Assembly (NCBI RefSeq): GCF_009800925.1
Contig: NZ_WOYF01000012.1
Coordinates: forward strand, 45,250-109,249
DNA from: Budvicia diplopodorum
GTDB taxonomy: Bacteria > Pseudomonadota > Gammaproteobacteria > Enterobacterales > Enterobacteriaceae
DNA length: 64,000 nucleotides
Direction: 5' to 3'
The position numbers and the translations under genes are program-made. Below the pieces are notes generated by a model. It did no database searches. It was not told the origin of the DNA and saw only the letters and a list, made by a program, of their open reading frames with translations. Shown here one piece after another: positions 40,054 to 50,045 of the stretch (the stretch's first letter is position 1; each line of letters starts with the position of its first letter).

Positions 40054-40851
40054 CTACAAATACATCTTACGTAAGTAGTGCATGACCGCATCATCAACGT
40101 TGCTGCCGATAACTTCCAGTTCAGGAAGCGTATCTTTCAGCCGCTGGTGGGCGTTTTGCATAATGCAGCCTTTACCGGCCATCTTCAGCATTTCAACGTC
40201 ATTCATACCGTCACCGAAGGTAATGCAGTCTTTCAGGCCATAGCCCAAAATCTTGGCGACGTCGTCCAGTGCATGGCCTTTAGACACACCGCCGCCCATC
40301 ACTTCAAGGCAGTAAGCGAGAGAAAAACTCACGTTGACTCTGTCACCCCAGCGGGCCTTAATCACCGTTTCCAAAGCCAGCAGTTCATCATGATCCCGGC
40401 AGGTAAAGAACACCTTACAAACGCCGTCCGTTGCTAAGGTATCGGGTTCAAATAACCGATAGCTGAAATCAGACTCTTTATGGAAATTCTTCAGGTCTTC
40501 ACTTTCACGATTAGTAAACCAATCATCATTACGATAAACGTGGGTTTCTATTTTCGGATTCCGATCGACAATATGGTACAGATCGTAAGCAAGCTCAGGA
40601 GCCAGATTATGGCTAAAAATCAGTTCACCCTGCGCGTTGTGCACTCTGGCACCGTTTGAAGTAATCATAAAGGAGTCGATACCCAAACCGTCACGGATCT
40701 GCCCAACGTCGATATGGTGACGACCGGTAGCAAAAATAAAGTTAACGCCACTTTTAGATATTAACTTTAACGTGTCTTTAGCAAACGGAGAAAAGGTATG
40801 GTCTGTTTGTAACAGCGTGCCATCCAGATCGGATGCAACTATATGGTACAT
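40054..40851 (-). CDS. yigL: HAD-family sugar/pyridoxal phosphate phosphatase YigL
   Basis: Cof-type HAD phosphatase of 265 residues. Motif I is DLDGTLLQ (nucleophile Asp at residue 8), motif III includes the Lys of GVSKGHAL, and motif IV is TFGDGMNDVEML. E. coli YigL dephosphorylates sugar phosphates and pyridoxal phosphate and helps relieve sugar-phosphate stress. It neighbours pldB and rhtB, as in E. coli. Confidence 0.93.
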   Translation of the reverse strand: MYHIVASDLDGTLLQTDHTFSPFAKDTLKLISKSGVNFIFATGRHHIDVGQIRDGLGIDSFMITSNGARVHNAQGELIFSHNLAPELAYDLYHIVDRNPKIETHVYRNDDWFTNRESEDLKNFHKESDFSYRLFEPDTLATDGVCKVFFTCRDHDELLALETVIKARWGDRVNVSFSLAYCLEVMGGGVSKGHALDDVAKILGYGLKDCITFGDGMNDVEMLKMAGKGCIMQNAHQRLKDTLPELEVIGSNVDDAVMHYLRKMYL

Positions 40852-40907
40852 ATTTAATTACTGCCTCTATCTAAAAGTGAATATCAATATACTAACCAAC
40901 CGAAGAG

Positions 40908-41909
40908 TTAATATCGGGCAAAAAAGCCTAATATCGCCGTCAAAGCCTCTGTGCGCATTTCGTCTCGTTCAAACAAAATTTCATGGCGGGCGCCTTTAAT
41001 TACCTTTGGCCCACCGCCGTCACAAGGGTGGCCCGCATCGGCCAGCGCCTGACAAAATGCAAGATGGGAGCCATTATCTACTAAACGTTCCTGACCCGCC
41101 TGCAATAAAAGTAAAGGCGTCGTAATCTGGGGCGCTAATGCAATGGCATTCTCACCAGCAATCATTGATTCTCTCACCCAATGGTAAGTTGGCCCTCCAA
41201 GCCGTAGCTCTGGCTGGTCGACATAGTGGCGGGAAAATAGTCGATATCGAGCTTTACTGTGGGTTAATACGTTAACCGTATAGGGTAGAGGAAGCCAACG
41301 GCCGGTACCAACCGCATAATATTCCCGTAATCCTTGCCAGCGTTCCGTAATATTAGTAATTTTCTTCGCCAGCCAGACCGGCATAGGCAGTGCGATTCCC
41401 AACATAGGGGAACACAGCACGGCGGCCAGCACTGAGTGAGGGTGTCGGGCTAAAAATAGCGTTGCGATAGCTCCCCCCATAGAGTGAGCCAGCAAAAAGG
41501 CTTTCTGATATTTTTCAGCCGCAAAGATATTCATCCAGAAACGTTCAAAATCATCGACATAATCGTCGAATCGCTCAACGTGCCCACGATGGGTATCGGC
41601 CAACAGACGACCAGAAAAACCCTGACCACGATGCTCAAGGATCCAGACATCATAGCCACAGCGGAAAAGATCGTAGGCTAACTCCTGATATTTCAGATAG
41701 CCTTCGGTTCTCCCTGTTACCACCACAATGGCGCGGTGGTGGACAGAAGACGTAAAGCGGACATATTTAATCGGCACACCGTCAACGCCGTTAAAACTCA
41801 GCTCCTGACGCTGCTGCCAGAAATCAAATAAAGGCCCGGAAGTGAAGGAAGAGAAATGCTTTTCGCGGTTTAGCCAGTCTTTTTTAAACGATAAGAAATC
41901 AGCCGTCAT
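40908..41909 (-). CDS. pldB: Lysophospholipase L2
   Basis: Alpha/beta-hydrolase of about 333 residues, loosely membrane-associated, that deacylates lysophospholipids. The nucleophile elbow is HSMGG (AHSMGGAIATLF). EHRGQGFSGR precedes it, and the His of KGARHEILFE ends the triad. Three Met codons are possible (41945, 41921, 41909), all with poor ribosome binding sites. I chose the last, MTADFLSFKKDW, because it is closest to the E. coli N-terminal length. The longest would give 345 residues. Confidence 0.9.
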   Translation of the reverse strand: MTADFLSFKKDWLNREKHFSSFTSGPLFDFWQQRQELSFNGVDGVPIKYVRFTSSVHHRAIVVVTGRTEGYLKYQELAYDLFRCGYDVWILEHRGQGFSGRLLADTHRGHVERFDDYVDDFERFWMNIFAAEKYQKAFLLAHSMGGAIATLFLARHPHSVLAAVLCSPMLGIALPMPVWLAKKITNITERWQGLREYYAVGTGRWLPLPYTVNVLTHSKARYRLFSRHYVDQPELRLGGPTYHWVRESMIAGENAIALAPQITTPLLLLQAGQERLVDNGSHLAFCQALADAGHPCDGGGPKVIKGARHEILFERDEMRTEALTAILGFFARY

Positions 41910-42028
41910 TAGCTCACACATCCTATGTCGATACCTGTTTATCACTCATCGTGAAAAAATTATCAACCAAAGATTCATAAATATTTAATTCACCCTGTAA
42001 CGATCCAGCTAAAGTCATAACTGCATTA

Positions 42029-42046
42029 CTGTCATACCAATGACAT
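42029..42046. promoter_or_regulatory. TGTCAT-N4-ATGACA element upstream of the GDPD-like gene
   Basis: The sequence is an inverted repeat and also begins like a Pho box (CTGTCAT). It matches the 18-bp Pho consensus at about 14 positions, although the second half is better read as the mirror of the first. It is 119 bp upstream of the GDPD-like gene. Confidence 0.35.
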
Positions 42047-42164
42047 CGTACTGTACCTATACAAAACCTAAACCAAATGTATTAATAGGTACTCGCCATT
42101 ACGTTCAAAGTAAATAATAACGTAATATAATCAATAACAACCAAACCAACAGGAACCATGCACG

Positions 42165-43058
42165 ATGAAAGAATTACTTGCTGTCGTTTTAATATGTTGT
42201 TCGTTTGTTGCCGTAGCCAAGCCTCAGATTATTGCCCATCGGGCTGGTACCGAGGACGCACCGGAAAATACGCTGCTCGCCATTGATAAGTCTCTGGAAA
42301 ACGGCGTTGATGCCGTTTGGATAACCCTGCAGCTGACTAAAGATGGTATTCCGGTACTTTATCGGCCCTCTAAGCTAGAAGAGCTGACTAATAGTAAAGG
42401 TGCGGTTTCTGCTTATACGCTGTCGGAATTATCAAATACCGATGCAGGGTGGAGTTTCGGCGGCGATAGCCATCCGTACCGAGGTAAGGATATCCGTATA
42501 CCTACGCTCAAAGAGGTGCTAACCCGCTATCCATCGACCTTTTTCTATCTTGATATTAAATCACCAGATGCCGATCCTAGCCGTTTTGCGCAGGCATTAG
42601 CGGAAGTATTAAAGGACAAAGAGAACCTGAACCGCGTACGAGTGTACTCAACCGACGCTAAATATCTGGCAGCCTTGCCTGAGAGCATCCCCCGTTTTGA
42701 AAGCCGCGATGACACCCGTACGCGCTTGGCAAATATCTCTCTCAGCCATTCCTGTGACGTTCCGACCAAAGATAAACAGGCCCGCTGGTATGGTCTGGAA
42801 CTTAAACGGCAGGTTGAAGTTGTTGAAACCTTCACGCTGGGCGAGGGCCGTTCCAAAGCAACGCTAACATGGGACAAAGAGGCGATGGACTGTTTCCGTT
42901 CTTCCGGAAACGTCCACATTATCTTATTCGGCATTAATAACCAGCAAGACTATCAGACCGCGGTCAAACTGGGAGCCGATGGCGTAATGGTTAACTCTCC
43001 GCAAAAATTCGCCGCTATATCCGGGAAGAAAAAGCCAAAAGTAGTAACGGCAAAATAA
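42165..43058 (+). CDS. Secreted GDPD-fold protein lacking canonical catalytic residues
   Basis: Exported protein of 297 residues with a signal peptide (about 1-18, ending VAVA-K). It has the glycerophosphodiester phosphodiesterase fold: IIAHRAG, APENTLLAID, IPTLKEVL and LGADGVMVNSPQ. H25 of the HR motif is kept. However, the metal-binding E-x-D is W52-x-T54, and the second His-Asp is R67-P68 (DGIPVLYRPSKLEEL). It may therefore bind rather than cleave phosphodiesters, or use other residues. It lies beside pldB and rhtB on its own promoter. It is unlikely to be a redundant GlpQ or UgpQ. Confidence 0.85.
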   Translation: MKELLAVVLICCSFVAVAKPQIIAHRAGTEDAPENTLLAIDKSLENGVDAVWITLQLTKDGIPVLYRPSKLEELTNSKGAVSAYTLSELSNTDAGWSFGGDSHPYRGKDIRIPTLKEVLTRYPSTFFYLDIKSPDADPSRFAQALAEVLKDKENLNRVRVYSTDAKYLAALPESIPRFESRDDTRTRLANISLSHSCDVPTKDKQARWYGLELKRQVEVVETFTLGEGRSKATLTWDKEAMDCFRSSGNVHIILFGINNQQDYQTAVKLGADGVMVNSPQKFAAISGKKKPKVVTAK

Positions 43059-43184
43059 CCGCTGACGGGCAGGCTGGTAAGCTATCAGCCTGTTCGCATC
43101 TTATACTCGAGTGACTTTGTTCTGTACATCAAAAATAGCCGATGCTATTTTCATCGATAACAGCAGGGACCTCGGTGATTTATT

Positions 43185-43811
43185 ATGACTATTGAATGGT
43201 GGCTGACCTATCTAGTAACCACTATTATCCTCAGCCTGTCGCCCGGTTCCGGAGCAATCAACACCATGAGCACCGGTATCAGCTACGGATTTCGCGGTGC
43301 ACTACCTTCTATTGCCGGATTACAGGTCGGACTATTGATACATATTGTGTTGGTTGGCATCGGGCTAGGAACCTTGTTAACTCAATCAATGTTAGCTTTC
43401 GACATTTTAAAATGGCTGGGTGCTGGCTACTTAATCTGGTTGGGAATTCAGCAGTGGCGAACCGCTGGCGCTCTGGATCTAAAAGCGGTGTCGAAAGCCT
43501 TACCCGGCAGCGGCCTATTTAAACGGGCAATCTTGGTTAATCTGACCAATCCTAAAAGCATTGTTTTTTTAGCGGCACTGTTTCCTCAGTTCATTATTCC
43601 TCATCAGCCTCAGGGAATTCAGTATCTGATCCTTGGCGCGACCAGCATCGTTGTCGATATTATCGTTATGATTGGCTATGCCACGCTGGCAACCCACGTC
43701 GCTAAATGGATCAAAGAGCCGCACCAAATGAGGCTACTTAACCGTATTTTTGGCTCACTGTTTATTCTGGTCGGCACCTTGTTATTGTTTGCCCGCCGGG
43801 CGAATACATAA
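43185..43811 (+). CDS. rhtB: Homoserine/homoserine lactone efflux protein RhtB
   Basis: LysE-family exporter of 208 residues with about six membrane helices. The N-terminus ([10 protein letters not shown]...[13 protein letters not shown]) and [20 protein letters not shown] match E. coli RhtB closely. The gene clusters with pldB and yigL, as in E. coli, here separated by the GDPD-like gene. The ribosome binding site is weak. Confidence 0.93.
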   Translation: MTIEWWLTYLVTTIILSLSPGSGAINTMSTGISYGFRGALPSIAGLQVGLLIHIVLVGIGLGTLLTQSMLAFDILKWLGAGYLIWLGIQQWRTAGALDLKAVSKALPGSGLFKRAILVNLTNPKSIVFLAALFPQFIIPHQPQGIQYLILGATSIVVDIIVMIGYATLATHVAKWIKEPHQMRLLNRIFGSLFILVGTLLLFARRANT

Positions 43812-43872
43812 GCGATTATAAGTTTTACTGCTTAATAATTTTGATATATCGAATAAATTCACTTGCACCCTT

Positions 43873-43894
43873 CACCACATTTTGTAATGTGGTG
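43873..43894 (+). terminator. Hairpin between rhtB and asd
   Basis: A perfect 9-bp stem (CACCACATT at 43873-43881 and its complement at 43886-43894) with a TTGT loop. No T-run follows, so it may end rhtB only weakly. Confidence 0.4.
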
Positions 43895-43983
43895 GGAGTT
43901 GAGCTCACCATAAGCTACGTTCAGCAAAAGCAATAAAGCGAATACACACACATTTATTACCTCCAAGGTTAGGATTGTTTAAT

Positions 43984-45093
43984 ATGAAAAACGTCGGTTT
44001 TGTTGGCTGGCGCGGTATGGTTGGTTCCGTTCTGATGCAACGAATGATTGAAGAACGTGACTTCGACGCTATACGCCCGGTTTTCTTTTCTACTTCACAA
44101 ACTGGTCAGGCGGCTCCAGCATTTGCCGGTCAGAACGGTACGCTACAGGATGCCAACGATATCGATGCGCTACGCGCGCTGGATATCATCATTACCTGTC
44201 AGGGTGGCGACTATACCAGTGAGATTTATCCGAAACTGCGCGCCACCGGCTGGAACGGTTACTGGATCGACGCTGCCTCAACGCTGCGCATGAAAGACGA
44301 TGCCATTATTATTCTGGATCCGGTCAACCACGGCGTAATCCATCAGGGTCTGAACCAAGGGGTCAAAACCTTTGTCGGCGGTAACTGTACCGTTAGCCTG
44401 ATGCTCATGGCTCTCGGCGGCCTGTTTGCCAACAACCTGATTGATTGGGCATCCGTAGCCACCTATCAGGCAGCCTCCGGCGGCGGCGCTCGTCATATGC
44501 GCGAACTATTAACCCAAATGGGCATGCTGCACGCCAACGTAGCCAAAGAGCTTCAGGACCCTGCATCGGCCATTTTAGACATCGAGCGCAAAGTGACAGA
44601 GCAAATGCGCAGCGGCGTATTACCTGTCGATAACTTTGGCGTGCCGCTGGCCGGTAGCCTGATCCCATGGATCGATAAGCAGCTAGAGAATGGCCAAAGC
44701 CGCGAAGAGTGGAAAGGCCAGGCTGAAACCAACAAGATTCTCAACACCTCAAGCCCGATCCCTGTTGACGGCCTATGCGTCCGCGTTGGTGCCCTGCGCT
44801 GCCACAGTCAGGCATTTACCCTAAAGCTGAAAAAAGATGTGCCGCTGGCCGATATTCACAGCATGCTGGCTGAAAACAACCAATGGGTGAAAGTAGTGCC
44901 GAACGACCGTGAAATTTCAATGCGAGAGCTCACTCCTGCTGCGGTTACCGGCACGCTGTCTACCCCGGTAGGCCGTTTGCGTAAGCTCAATATGGGGCCA
45001 GAATACCTGTCGGCGTTCACCGTTGGCGATCAGTTACTCTGGGGTGCGGCAGAACCACTGCGCCGTATGTTGCGGATTTTACTGCAGGCTTAA
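43984..45093 (+). CDS. asd: Aspartate-semialdehyde dehydrogenase
   Basis: NADPH enzyme of 369 residues in the lysine/threonine/methionine/diaminopimelate pathway. [17 protein letters not shown] is the NADP site. The catalytic Cys is C135 in [10 protein letters not shown], and the substrate-binding stretch [11 protein letters not shown] holds the catalytic His. The frame can be read 3 codons earlier from a TTG, but the ATG at 43984 has AGGA 9 bp upstream and the family N-terminus MKNVGF. It is a single gene. Confidence 0.97.
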   Translation: MKNVGFVGWRGMVGSVLMQRMIEERDFDAIRPVFFSTSQTGQAAPAFAGQNGTLQDANDIDALRALDIIITCQGGDYTSEIYPKLRATGWNGYWIDAASTLRMKDDAIIILDPVNHGVIHQGLNQGVKTFVGGNCTVSLMLMALGGLFANNLIDWASVATYQAASGGGARHMRELLTQMGMLHANVAKELQDPASAILDIERKVTEQMRSGVLPVDNFGVPLAGSLIPWIDKQLENGQSREEWKGQAETNKILNTSSPIPVDGLCVRVGALRCHSQAFTLKLKKDVPLADIHSMLAENNQWVKVVPNDREISMRELTPAAVTGTLSTPVGRLRKLNMGPEYLSAFTVGDQLLWGAAEPLRRMLRILLQA

Positions 45094-45123
45094 TCGCTGT
45101 CTGATTATCACCAATTCCTCTCT

Positions 45124-45216
45124 TTTATCACCCCGGTGGAAACCGGGGTCCAGTCGTTAAGCCAAGTGCTAATGTGTTAGCTAAAATCTGGGTCCCGGCT
45201 TTCGCCGGGATGACGA
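45124..45216. repeat. REP/BIME-like pair of inverted palindromic units after asd
   Basis: Two roughly 30-bp units lie in opposite orientation. The left (45124-45153) is built on CCCCGG...CCGGGG and ends in TCCAG. The right (45188-45216) is built on CCCGGCTTTCGCCGGG and begins CTGGG. Each is itself a hairpin, and the left resembles the reverse complement of the right. This is the layout of extragenic palindromic elements. It may also serve as the asd terminator. Confidence 0.7.
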
Positions 45217-45247
45217 CACGATACGAAGATCTGAAGGGAATTGAATA

Positions 45248-45742
45248 CTATTTGCTCGCGGTACCTTCTTGCGGGTCGTTCAAGAGACGGTATTCTTTGC
45301 CATCGTACTGCCACTCACGATTGTGTATTCCGAAAGCATTCTCATAGCCGACGATCAGATTGGGTAACCCATTGTGTTTTTCAGGCAGTACATCGATTTG
45401 GTAGGCGCTATCAGATAATACGCTACTCGCCATTTTTCCATGCTGCCATACTATCCAAACTGGACCGAAATAGGCGGCCCAACCGCATGCGGCTTTGGTC
45501 GTTACGACATAACCCTGTACATCAGCACTCAGATTGACAGGCTTACCGATAAGTTCGCATTCCGAATAATCCTGTTTGAAAAATTGATCGTGCTTCACGG
45601 TTGTATCCACCAGCTCGGGAAGGGGAGAAAAATCTTCATCGCCAAGGCTGACCGTCGCGACTATGTCTTGAGCAAATGCCGTTGAACACAGTAGCGGAAC
45701 TGCCAATATCAGAGGAACCAATCCTTTCATCACTTTTTTCAT
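45248..45742 (-). CDS. Hypothetical exported protein
   Basis: I do not recognise this protein of 164 residues. It has a clear signal peptide (basic MKKVMKG, hydrophobic core, AFA-Q cleavage at about residue 24). The mature part of about 140 residues has two cysteines (C62 and C86) that could form a disulfide. The C-terminal SAYQIDVLPEKHNGLPNLIVGYE and EWQYDGKEYRLL look like beta strands of a small periplasmic domain. It lies 44 bp downstream of the phosphatase gene on the same strand and probably shares its transcript. Confidence 0.75.
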   Translation of the reverse strand: MKKVMKGLVPLILAVPLLCSTAFAQDIVATVSLGDEDFSPLPELVDTTVKHDQFFKQDYSECELIGKPVNLSADVQGYVVTTKAACGWAAYFGPVWIVWQHGKMASSVLSDSAYQIDVLPEKHNGLPNLIVGYENAFGIHNREWQYDGKEYRLLNDPQEGTASK

Positions 45743-45786
45743 AGACTATCCTTATCTTTTTTAAATATTGCGGCGTCTGCTGGTAA

Positions 45787-46575
45787 TCAGGATTCCAAGT
45801 ATTTATCCTGTATTTTAGCCCGCTTCTCTGCGGTTAAGCCAAATTCTTGTTCCAGCCAATTGTCAGTATTGCCATAACGCCTGTCGATAGCCTTGAGCGC
45901 CGTGCCAATAAAAGCCTCTTTGGCAGACATGACGTAGCTCAGGCTATCAATACCGTGTTGCTCATTCAGGTGAATCGCCAGATGGGCCATCATTTCATCA
46001 CGAAATGATGCCAGCGTAGTTTCGGTCAGCATATAGTCTTCGATAACCGTATCGCGGTCAGCACCCAGCGTTAACAGAACCAAAGCCGAGCCGATACCGG
46101 TTCTGTCTTTACCTACGGCACAGTGCTGAACTAACGCACCGGATTCAGGCTGTTGTATCACCTGAGTTAGATGGCGATATGCACGATTATCAAAAGGTAA
46201 CTGGTTGTATAAACGGGACATAAAGTCGACCGCGTCAAACTTGGCTAACGACTCATCGCTCAGCTTGGCGAAGTTAGCATTCACATCATCGGTTAACGGA
46301 TTGGCCGGCACATTGTCATATTGAACGCCCTGCCAGATAACGTCCGGTTTAAGCTTCACTTCGTCACTATCACGATAGTCAATAATGTGGGTTAACGGCA
46401 TCTGGCTCAGGTACTGGCAATCATCCACGGTCAGACGGTCGAGAGAACCGGCTCTTAGCAACAGGCCCGGCTTCACTTTTCGGCCATCAAGAGCGGTACG
46501 TCCACCCTGATCGCGAAAGTTGATACCGCCCTGAAGAGGTAAAAGAGAAGCGTGCAATAAATGAGTAGTGGCCAT
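45787..46575 (-). CDS. Tyrosine-protein phosphatase-like protein
   Basis: Protein of 262 residues with the PTP signature HCAVGKDRTG (nucleophile C152, Arg158) and the upstream conserved stretches GGINFRDQGG and LLLRAGSL, typical of the bacterial Y_phosphatase3 family. Some members act on phosphoinositides or phosphotyrosine. The substrate here is unknown. There is no signal peptide. It sits between asd and fre, upstream of a secreted protein of unknown function. Confidence 0.85.
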   Translation of the reverse strand: MATTHLLHASLLPLQGGINFRDQGGRTALDGRKVKPGLLLRAGSLDRLTVDDCQYLSQMPLTHIIDYRDSDEVKLKPDVIWQGVQYDNVPANPLTDDVNANFAKLSDESLAKFDAVDFMSRLYNQLPFDNRAYRHLTQVIQQPESGALVQHCAVGKDRTGIGSALVLLTLGADRDTVIEDYMLTETTLASFRDEMMAHLAIHLNEQHGIDSLSYVMSAKEAFIGTALKAIDRRYGNTDNWLEQEFGLTAEKRAKIQDKYLES

Positions 46576-46719
46576 CGGTCCCTCTTCTATTTAGCAAATA
46601 AAAGCTATATTGAACCATCGATTCTATAGCGGAATAACAAAATCAGCGTACTGACGAACCTGAGAATATCGCCCTCGGCCGCTGGGAAAAATAGCTATTC
46701 CGCTACCGCAGGATAGGCG

Positions 46720-47421
46720 TTAAATAAACGAGAAGGCATCACCGAACATTCTGGATTCGTCAGCATTACGCTCGCGACAGAAGCATTCTCTGGCAATTTT
46801 CACCATTTCAAAACGACCAGCGATATAAATATCATAGTCTGCTAGTGAGCCAAAATCAGACATAACGGCGGTCAAAACGGTACCGGTACGGCCACGCCAT
46901 CCGTCTTCGGGTTGTTCAACAACCGAAACGATATTCAGGTTTGGATACTGTACCGATAAAGATTCCAGACGGGTTAAATCGTACAGATGGGTCTCTTCGC
47001 GCCCGCCCCAGTAAAGCGAAATCGGCCGCTCTGGCTGCTGTTCTAATACGGTCATCAAAATAGAATTTACGTAAGAGAACCCCGTTCCCCCCGCAATCAG
47101 CAAAATTGGCCGGTCAGAATCCTGACGTAACCAGGCATCACCGTGAGGGATATCGACAGAAATAGTTTCTTCTTTTAAAAGGCGATCCATCACGGCCATA
47201 GCGTATAAATTCAGCTCAGAAGCGCCAATATGCAATTCAATAAAGCTGCTTTCCGCCGGCGTTGAGGCCATCGAGAACGGGCGTTTGTCGCGCTCATCCA
47301 TCACAACCATCAGATACTGACCGGCCTGAAACGAAAATGGCATATCCGGCGTTAAACGCACGCGAAACACCGTGTCAGTGATAGATTCGACCGACGTTAT
47401 TTTACAGTTCAATATTGCCAT
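46720..47421 (-). CDS. fre: NAD(P)H-flavin reductase
   Basis: Flavin reductase of 233 residues that reduces free FMN, FAD or riboflavin with NAD(P)H. The flavin-binding motif RPFSMAS and the NAD(P) motif [17 protein letters not shown] are intact. [13 protein letters not shown] and the MFGDAFSFI terminus match E. coli Fre. The frame extends 7 codons upstream. I start at [12 protein letters not shown], which has AGAGGAAG upstream and the exact family length. It follows ubiD by 53 bp, probably in one transcript. Confidence 0.95.
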   Translation of the reverse strand: MAILNCKITSVESITDTVFRVRLTPDMPFSFQAGQYLMVVMDERDKRPFSMASTPAESSFIELHIGASELNLYAMAVMDRLLKEETISVDIPHGDAWLRQDSDRPILLIAGGTGFSYVNSILMTVLEQQPERPISLYWGGREETHLYDLTRLESLSVQYPNLNIVSVVEQPEDGWRGRTGTVLTAVMSDFGSLADYDIYIAGRFEMVKIARECFCRERNADESRMFGDAFSFI

Positions 47422-47474
47422 GTACTTCCTCTGCCGGGTCAACGAATAAAAACAACAATATAATCATATCAGGG

Positions 47475-48962
47475 TTAGCTTGACGTTTTTCCATCGCTAA
47501 AAATACCTAGCTCATCCCAAATAGCATCAATACGTGAGACAACTTCAGGGTCCATTTCTATCGGACGCCCCCACTCACGCTGGGTTTCTCCCGGCCATTT
47601 ATTCGTGGCATCCATCCCCATTTTTGAGCCCAAGCCTGAAACCGGGGAAGCAAAGTCCAGATAATCAATTGGCGTATTTTCCATCAAAACCGTATCCCTT
47701 GCCGGATCCATTCTGGTGGTAATCGCCCATATCACATCATTCCAGTCCCGTGCATTAATGTCATCATCACAAACAATCACAAACTTGGTATACATGAACT
47801 GCCGCAAGAATGACCAAACGCCCATCATGACCCGTTTAGCATGGCCCGGGTACTGCTTTTTCATGGTAACAACCGCCATCCGATAGGAACATCCTTCCGG
47901 CGGCAGGTAAAAATCAACAATCTCAGGAAACTGCTTTTGTAAAATCGGCACAAAAACTTCATTTAGTGCAACACCCATCACCGCAGGCTCATCGGGTGGC
48001 CGGCCGGTATAGGTGGAGTGATAAATAGCATCCGAACGGCGGGTAATATGGGTGATAGTAAAAACGGGAAAGCTATCAACTTCGTTATAATAACCGGTAT
48101 GATCGCCGTAGGGCCCTTCCGGTGCCATCTCGCCCTGTTCAATATACCCTTCAAGCACAATCTCCGCGCTGGCCGGCACTTCCAGATCGTTTGAAATACA
48201 CTTAACGACTTCCGTTTTATAGCCGCGTAACAGCCCGGCAAAGGCATATTCAGATAAGGTATCGGGAACCGGCGTAACCGCAGCCAAAATCATGGCCGGA
48301 TCGGCACCCAACGCAACGGCAACCGGAAAACGTTTACCCGGATTTTCCTTGCACCACTCCTGAAAATCTAGCGCGCCGCCCCGATGGGATAACCAGCGCA
48401 TAATGACTTTGTTTTTACTTAATACCTGCTGACGATAAATTCCCAGATTTTGGCGCTCTTTATGCGGGCCTTTAGTCACGGTTAACCCCCATGATATCAG
48501 GGGCGCTGCATCTTCCGGCCAACAGTGCATAATGGGTAACTTACCGAGATCAACATCGTCACCCTGCCAGATTTCCTCCTGACAAGGGGCCGAAGCCAAG
48601 CGCTTAGTAGGCATATTCAGCACTTGCTTAAACTGGGGCAGCTTGTCCAATAAATCACGGAATCCTTTCGGAGGATCCGGTTCTTTTAAAAACGCCAACA
48701 GCTTACCGACTTCGCGCAGCGCGCTAACGTCCTCTTGCCCCATACCCAAAGCAACCCGCTTTGGCGTACCGAACAGATTACACAGAACGGGCGTCTGATA
48801 ACCTTTCGGATTTTCAAACAGCAGCGCAGGACCGCCGGATCGCAAAGTGCGGTCGGCAATTACGGTCATCTCTAGATAAGGGTCTATCGGTTGGCTAACG
48901 CGCTTCAGTTCACCCTGCTGTTCCAGCAGGTCGAGAAATTCGCGCAGATCTCGGTATTTCAT
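47475..48962 (-). CDS. ubiD: 3-octaprenyl-4-hydroxybenzoate carboxy-lyase
   Basis: Prenylated-FMN-dependent decarboxylase of 495 residues in ubiquinone synthesis. [21 protein letters not shown] is the standard UbiD start. [13 protein letters not shown], the central metal/prFMN region, and [22 protein letters not shown] are conserved. It needs UbiX for its cofactor. The order ubiD-fre is as in E. coli. Confidence 0.96.
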   Translation of the reverse strand: MKYRDLREFLDLLEQQGELKRVSQPIDPYLEMTVIADRTLRSGGPALLFENPKGYQTPVLCNLFGTPKRVALGMGQEDVSALREVGKLLAFLKEPDPPKGFRDLLDKLPQFKQVLNMPTKRLASAPCQEEIWQGDDVDLGKLPIMHCWPEDAAPLISWGLTVTKGPHKERQNLGIYRQQVLSKNKVIMRWLSHRGGALDFQEWCKENPGKRFPVAVALGADPAMILAAVTPVPDTLSEYAFAGLLRGYKTEVVKCISNDLEVPASAEIVLEGYIEQGEMAPEGPYGDHTGYYNEVDSFPVFTITHITRRSDAIYHSTYTGRPPDEPAVMGVALNEVFVPILQKQFPEIVDFYLPPEGCSYRMAVVTMKKQYPGHAKRVMMGVWSFLRQFMYTKFVIVCDDDINARDWNDVIWAITTRMDPARDTVLMENTPIDYLDFASPVSGLGSKMGMDATNKWPGETQREWGRPIEMDPEVVSRIDAIWDELGIFSDGKTSS

Positions 48963-49035
48963 AGCGTCTGTATATGGCCAGTTAAGATGTCATCATAGGG
49001 GCGCTCCCCCAACCTGTCGCTTACTGTAACAGCCA

Positions 49036-49761
49036 TTAGCAACAGGTAAAAGGTACCAACGCGCTCAGCGCGGAAGTATCCATGTGTTCCGTCGTCTCCT
49101 GACCATGGCGGAAAATCTTAAAACCCTGATCTTTAGCGCTAAAATAGCGTAACTTAGAGCCGGAAACGTGCAACAGGCTGGCCTCACGCAATGCCACCAC
49201 GGATTCTGTCGGGTTAACGGCGCAGAACTCAGCCAAGCGTTCGTCACGGGTTTCCCCCATATGTCCGCTTAAGTGAGCGTCAATGTAGTGCGGGTTAATC
49301 TGTACGGGAAAAAGCCCCAGAGAAGGTAGAACAACGCTGCACCGCACCGGCATGTCATTCGTGGTACGAATTGACGGGCAGGCCACATTACATCCGGCGC
49401 TCCATCCAATATAAGGTACTTCACGCTCGCGCACTGCGCGTTGAATCGGAACAATTAGGCCCTTTTCATGCAACATCTGATTGAGCATCCAAGTATTACC
49501 ACCGCTGATAATAATACACTCAGCCCGATCGATAGCTTCAGCCTGATTTTCAAAATGGTGAATACTGGTCACTTTAATGGCTAAACTTTTTTCTAAATCG
49601 CTGGCACGATCGTCATAGTTACTACGGATCAGGGCATAAGGAATTAATATGGCTTTAGTTGCTTTACGGCGTTCTAAAACGGATAGGATCTGTTTTTTTG
49701 CATAACCCAACAGTTCTGCGTCACCGGATGCCTTACCGTTACTCAACAATATCAGTTCCAT
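49036..49761 (-). CDS. pepE: Dipeptidase E-like serine peptidase (S51)
   Basis: Protein of 241 residues resembling E. coli alpha-aspartyl dipeptidase PepE: MELILLSNG at the start, ISGGNTWMLNQML, the nucleophile Ser in GWSAGCNVACPSIRTTNDMP, and LGLFPVQINPHY. Upstream in-frame GTG and ATG codons exist, but the ATG at 49761 has AAGG at 8 bp. The region after GETRDERLAE diverges from E. coli and ends in an unusual CC. In E. coli pepE is elsewhere. Here it lies between ubiD and rfaH. Confidence 0.88.
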   Translation of the reverse strand: MELILLSNGKASGDAELLGYAKKQILSVLERRKATKAILIPYALIRSNYDDRASDLEKSLAIKVTSIHHFENQAEAIDRAECIIISGGNTWMLNQMLHEKGLIVPIQRAVREREVPYIGWSAGCNVACPSIRTTNDMPVRCSVVLPSLGLFPVQINPHYIDAHLSGHMGETRDERLAEFCAVNPTESVVALREASLLHVSGSKLRYFSAKDQGFKIFRHGQETTEHMDTSALSALVPFTCC

Positions 49762-50045
49762 ATACATCACCTTTATTTAGTTATTTACATACTATTTATA
49801 TACCAGACCGAAAGCATTAACCGTGATCGTTCACCGTTTCGGCTAAAACAATAGATCAGGTTAGCATAGCTCGATACCCAAAATAATTCGAGTTTCAGGA
49901 TAAAAGGGCCAGTAGCATTAGTGAGCGCATCGGCAACGTGAAGTATGATGAGCATAATATTCACATTAATCGACCAACCTTGTTTGTCTATTCCCCGACT
50001 GTTTTGTTATCCTAACTACGTTTTTCAAATGGGCGCATATAGCTA

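Noticed and set aside
43812..43983. Lysine riboswitch before asd
   Set aside because: The leader is only 172 bp, including the rhtB 3' hairpin, and shows none of the multi-helix lysine aptamer core.
45248..46575. Toxin-antitoxin or effector-immunity pair
   Set aside because: The phosphatase is a normal-sized enzyme family and the second protein is exported. The sizes and order do not fit a known toxin-antitoxin type.
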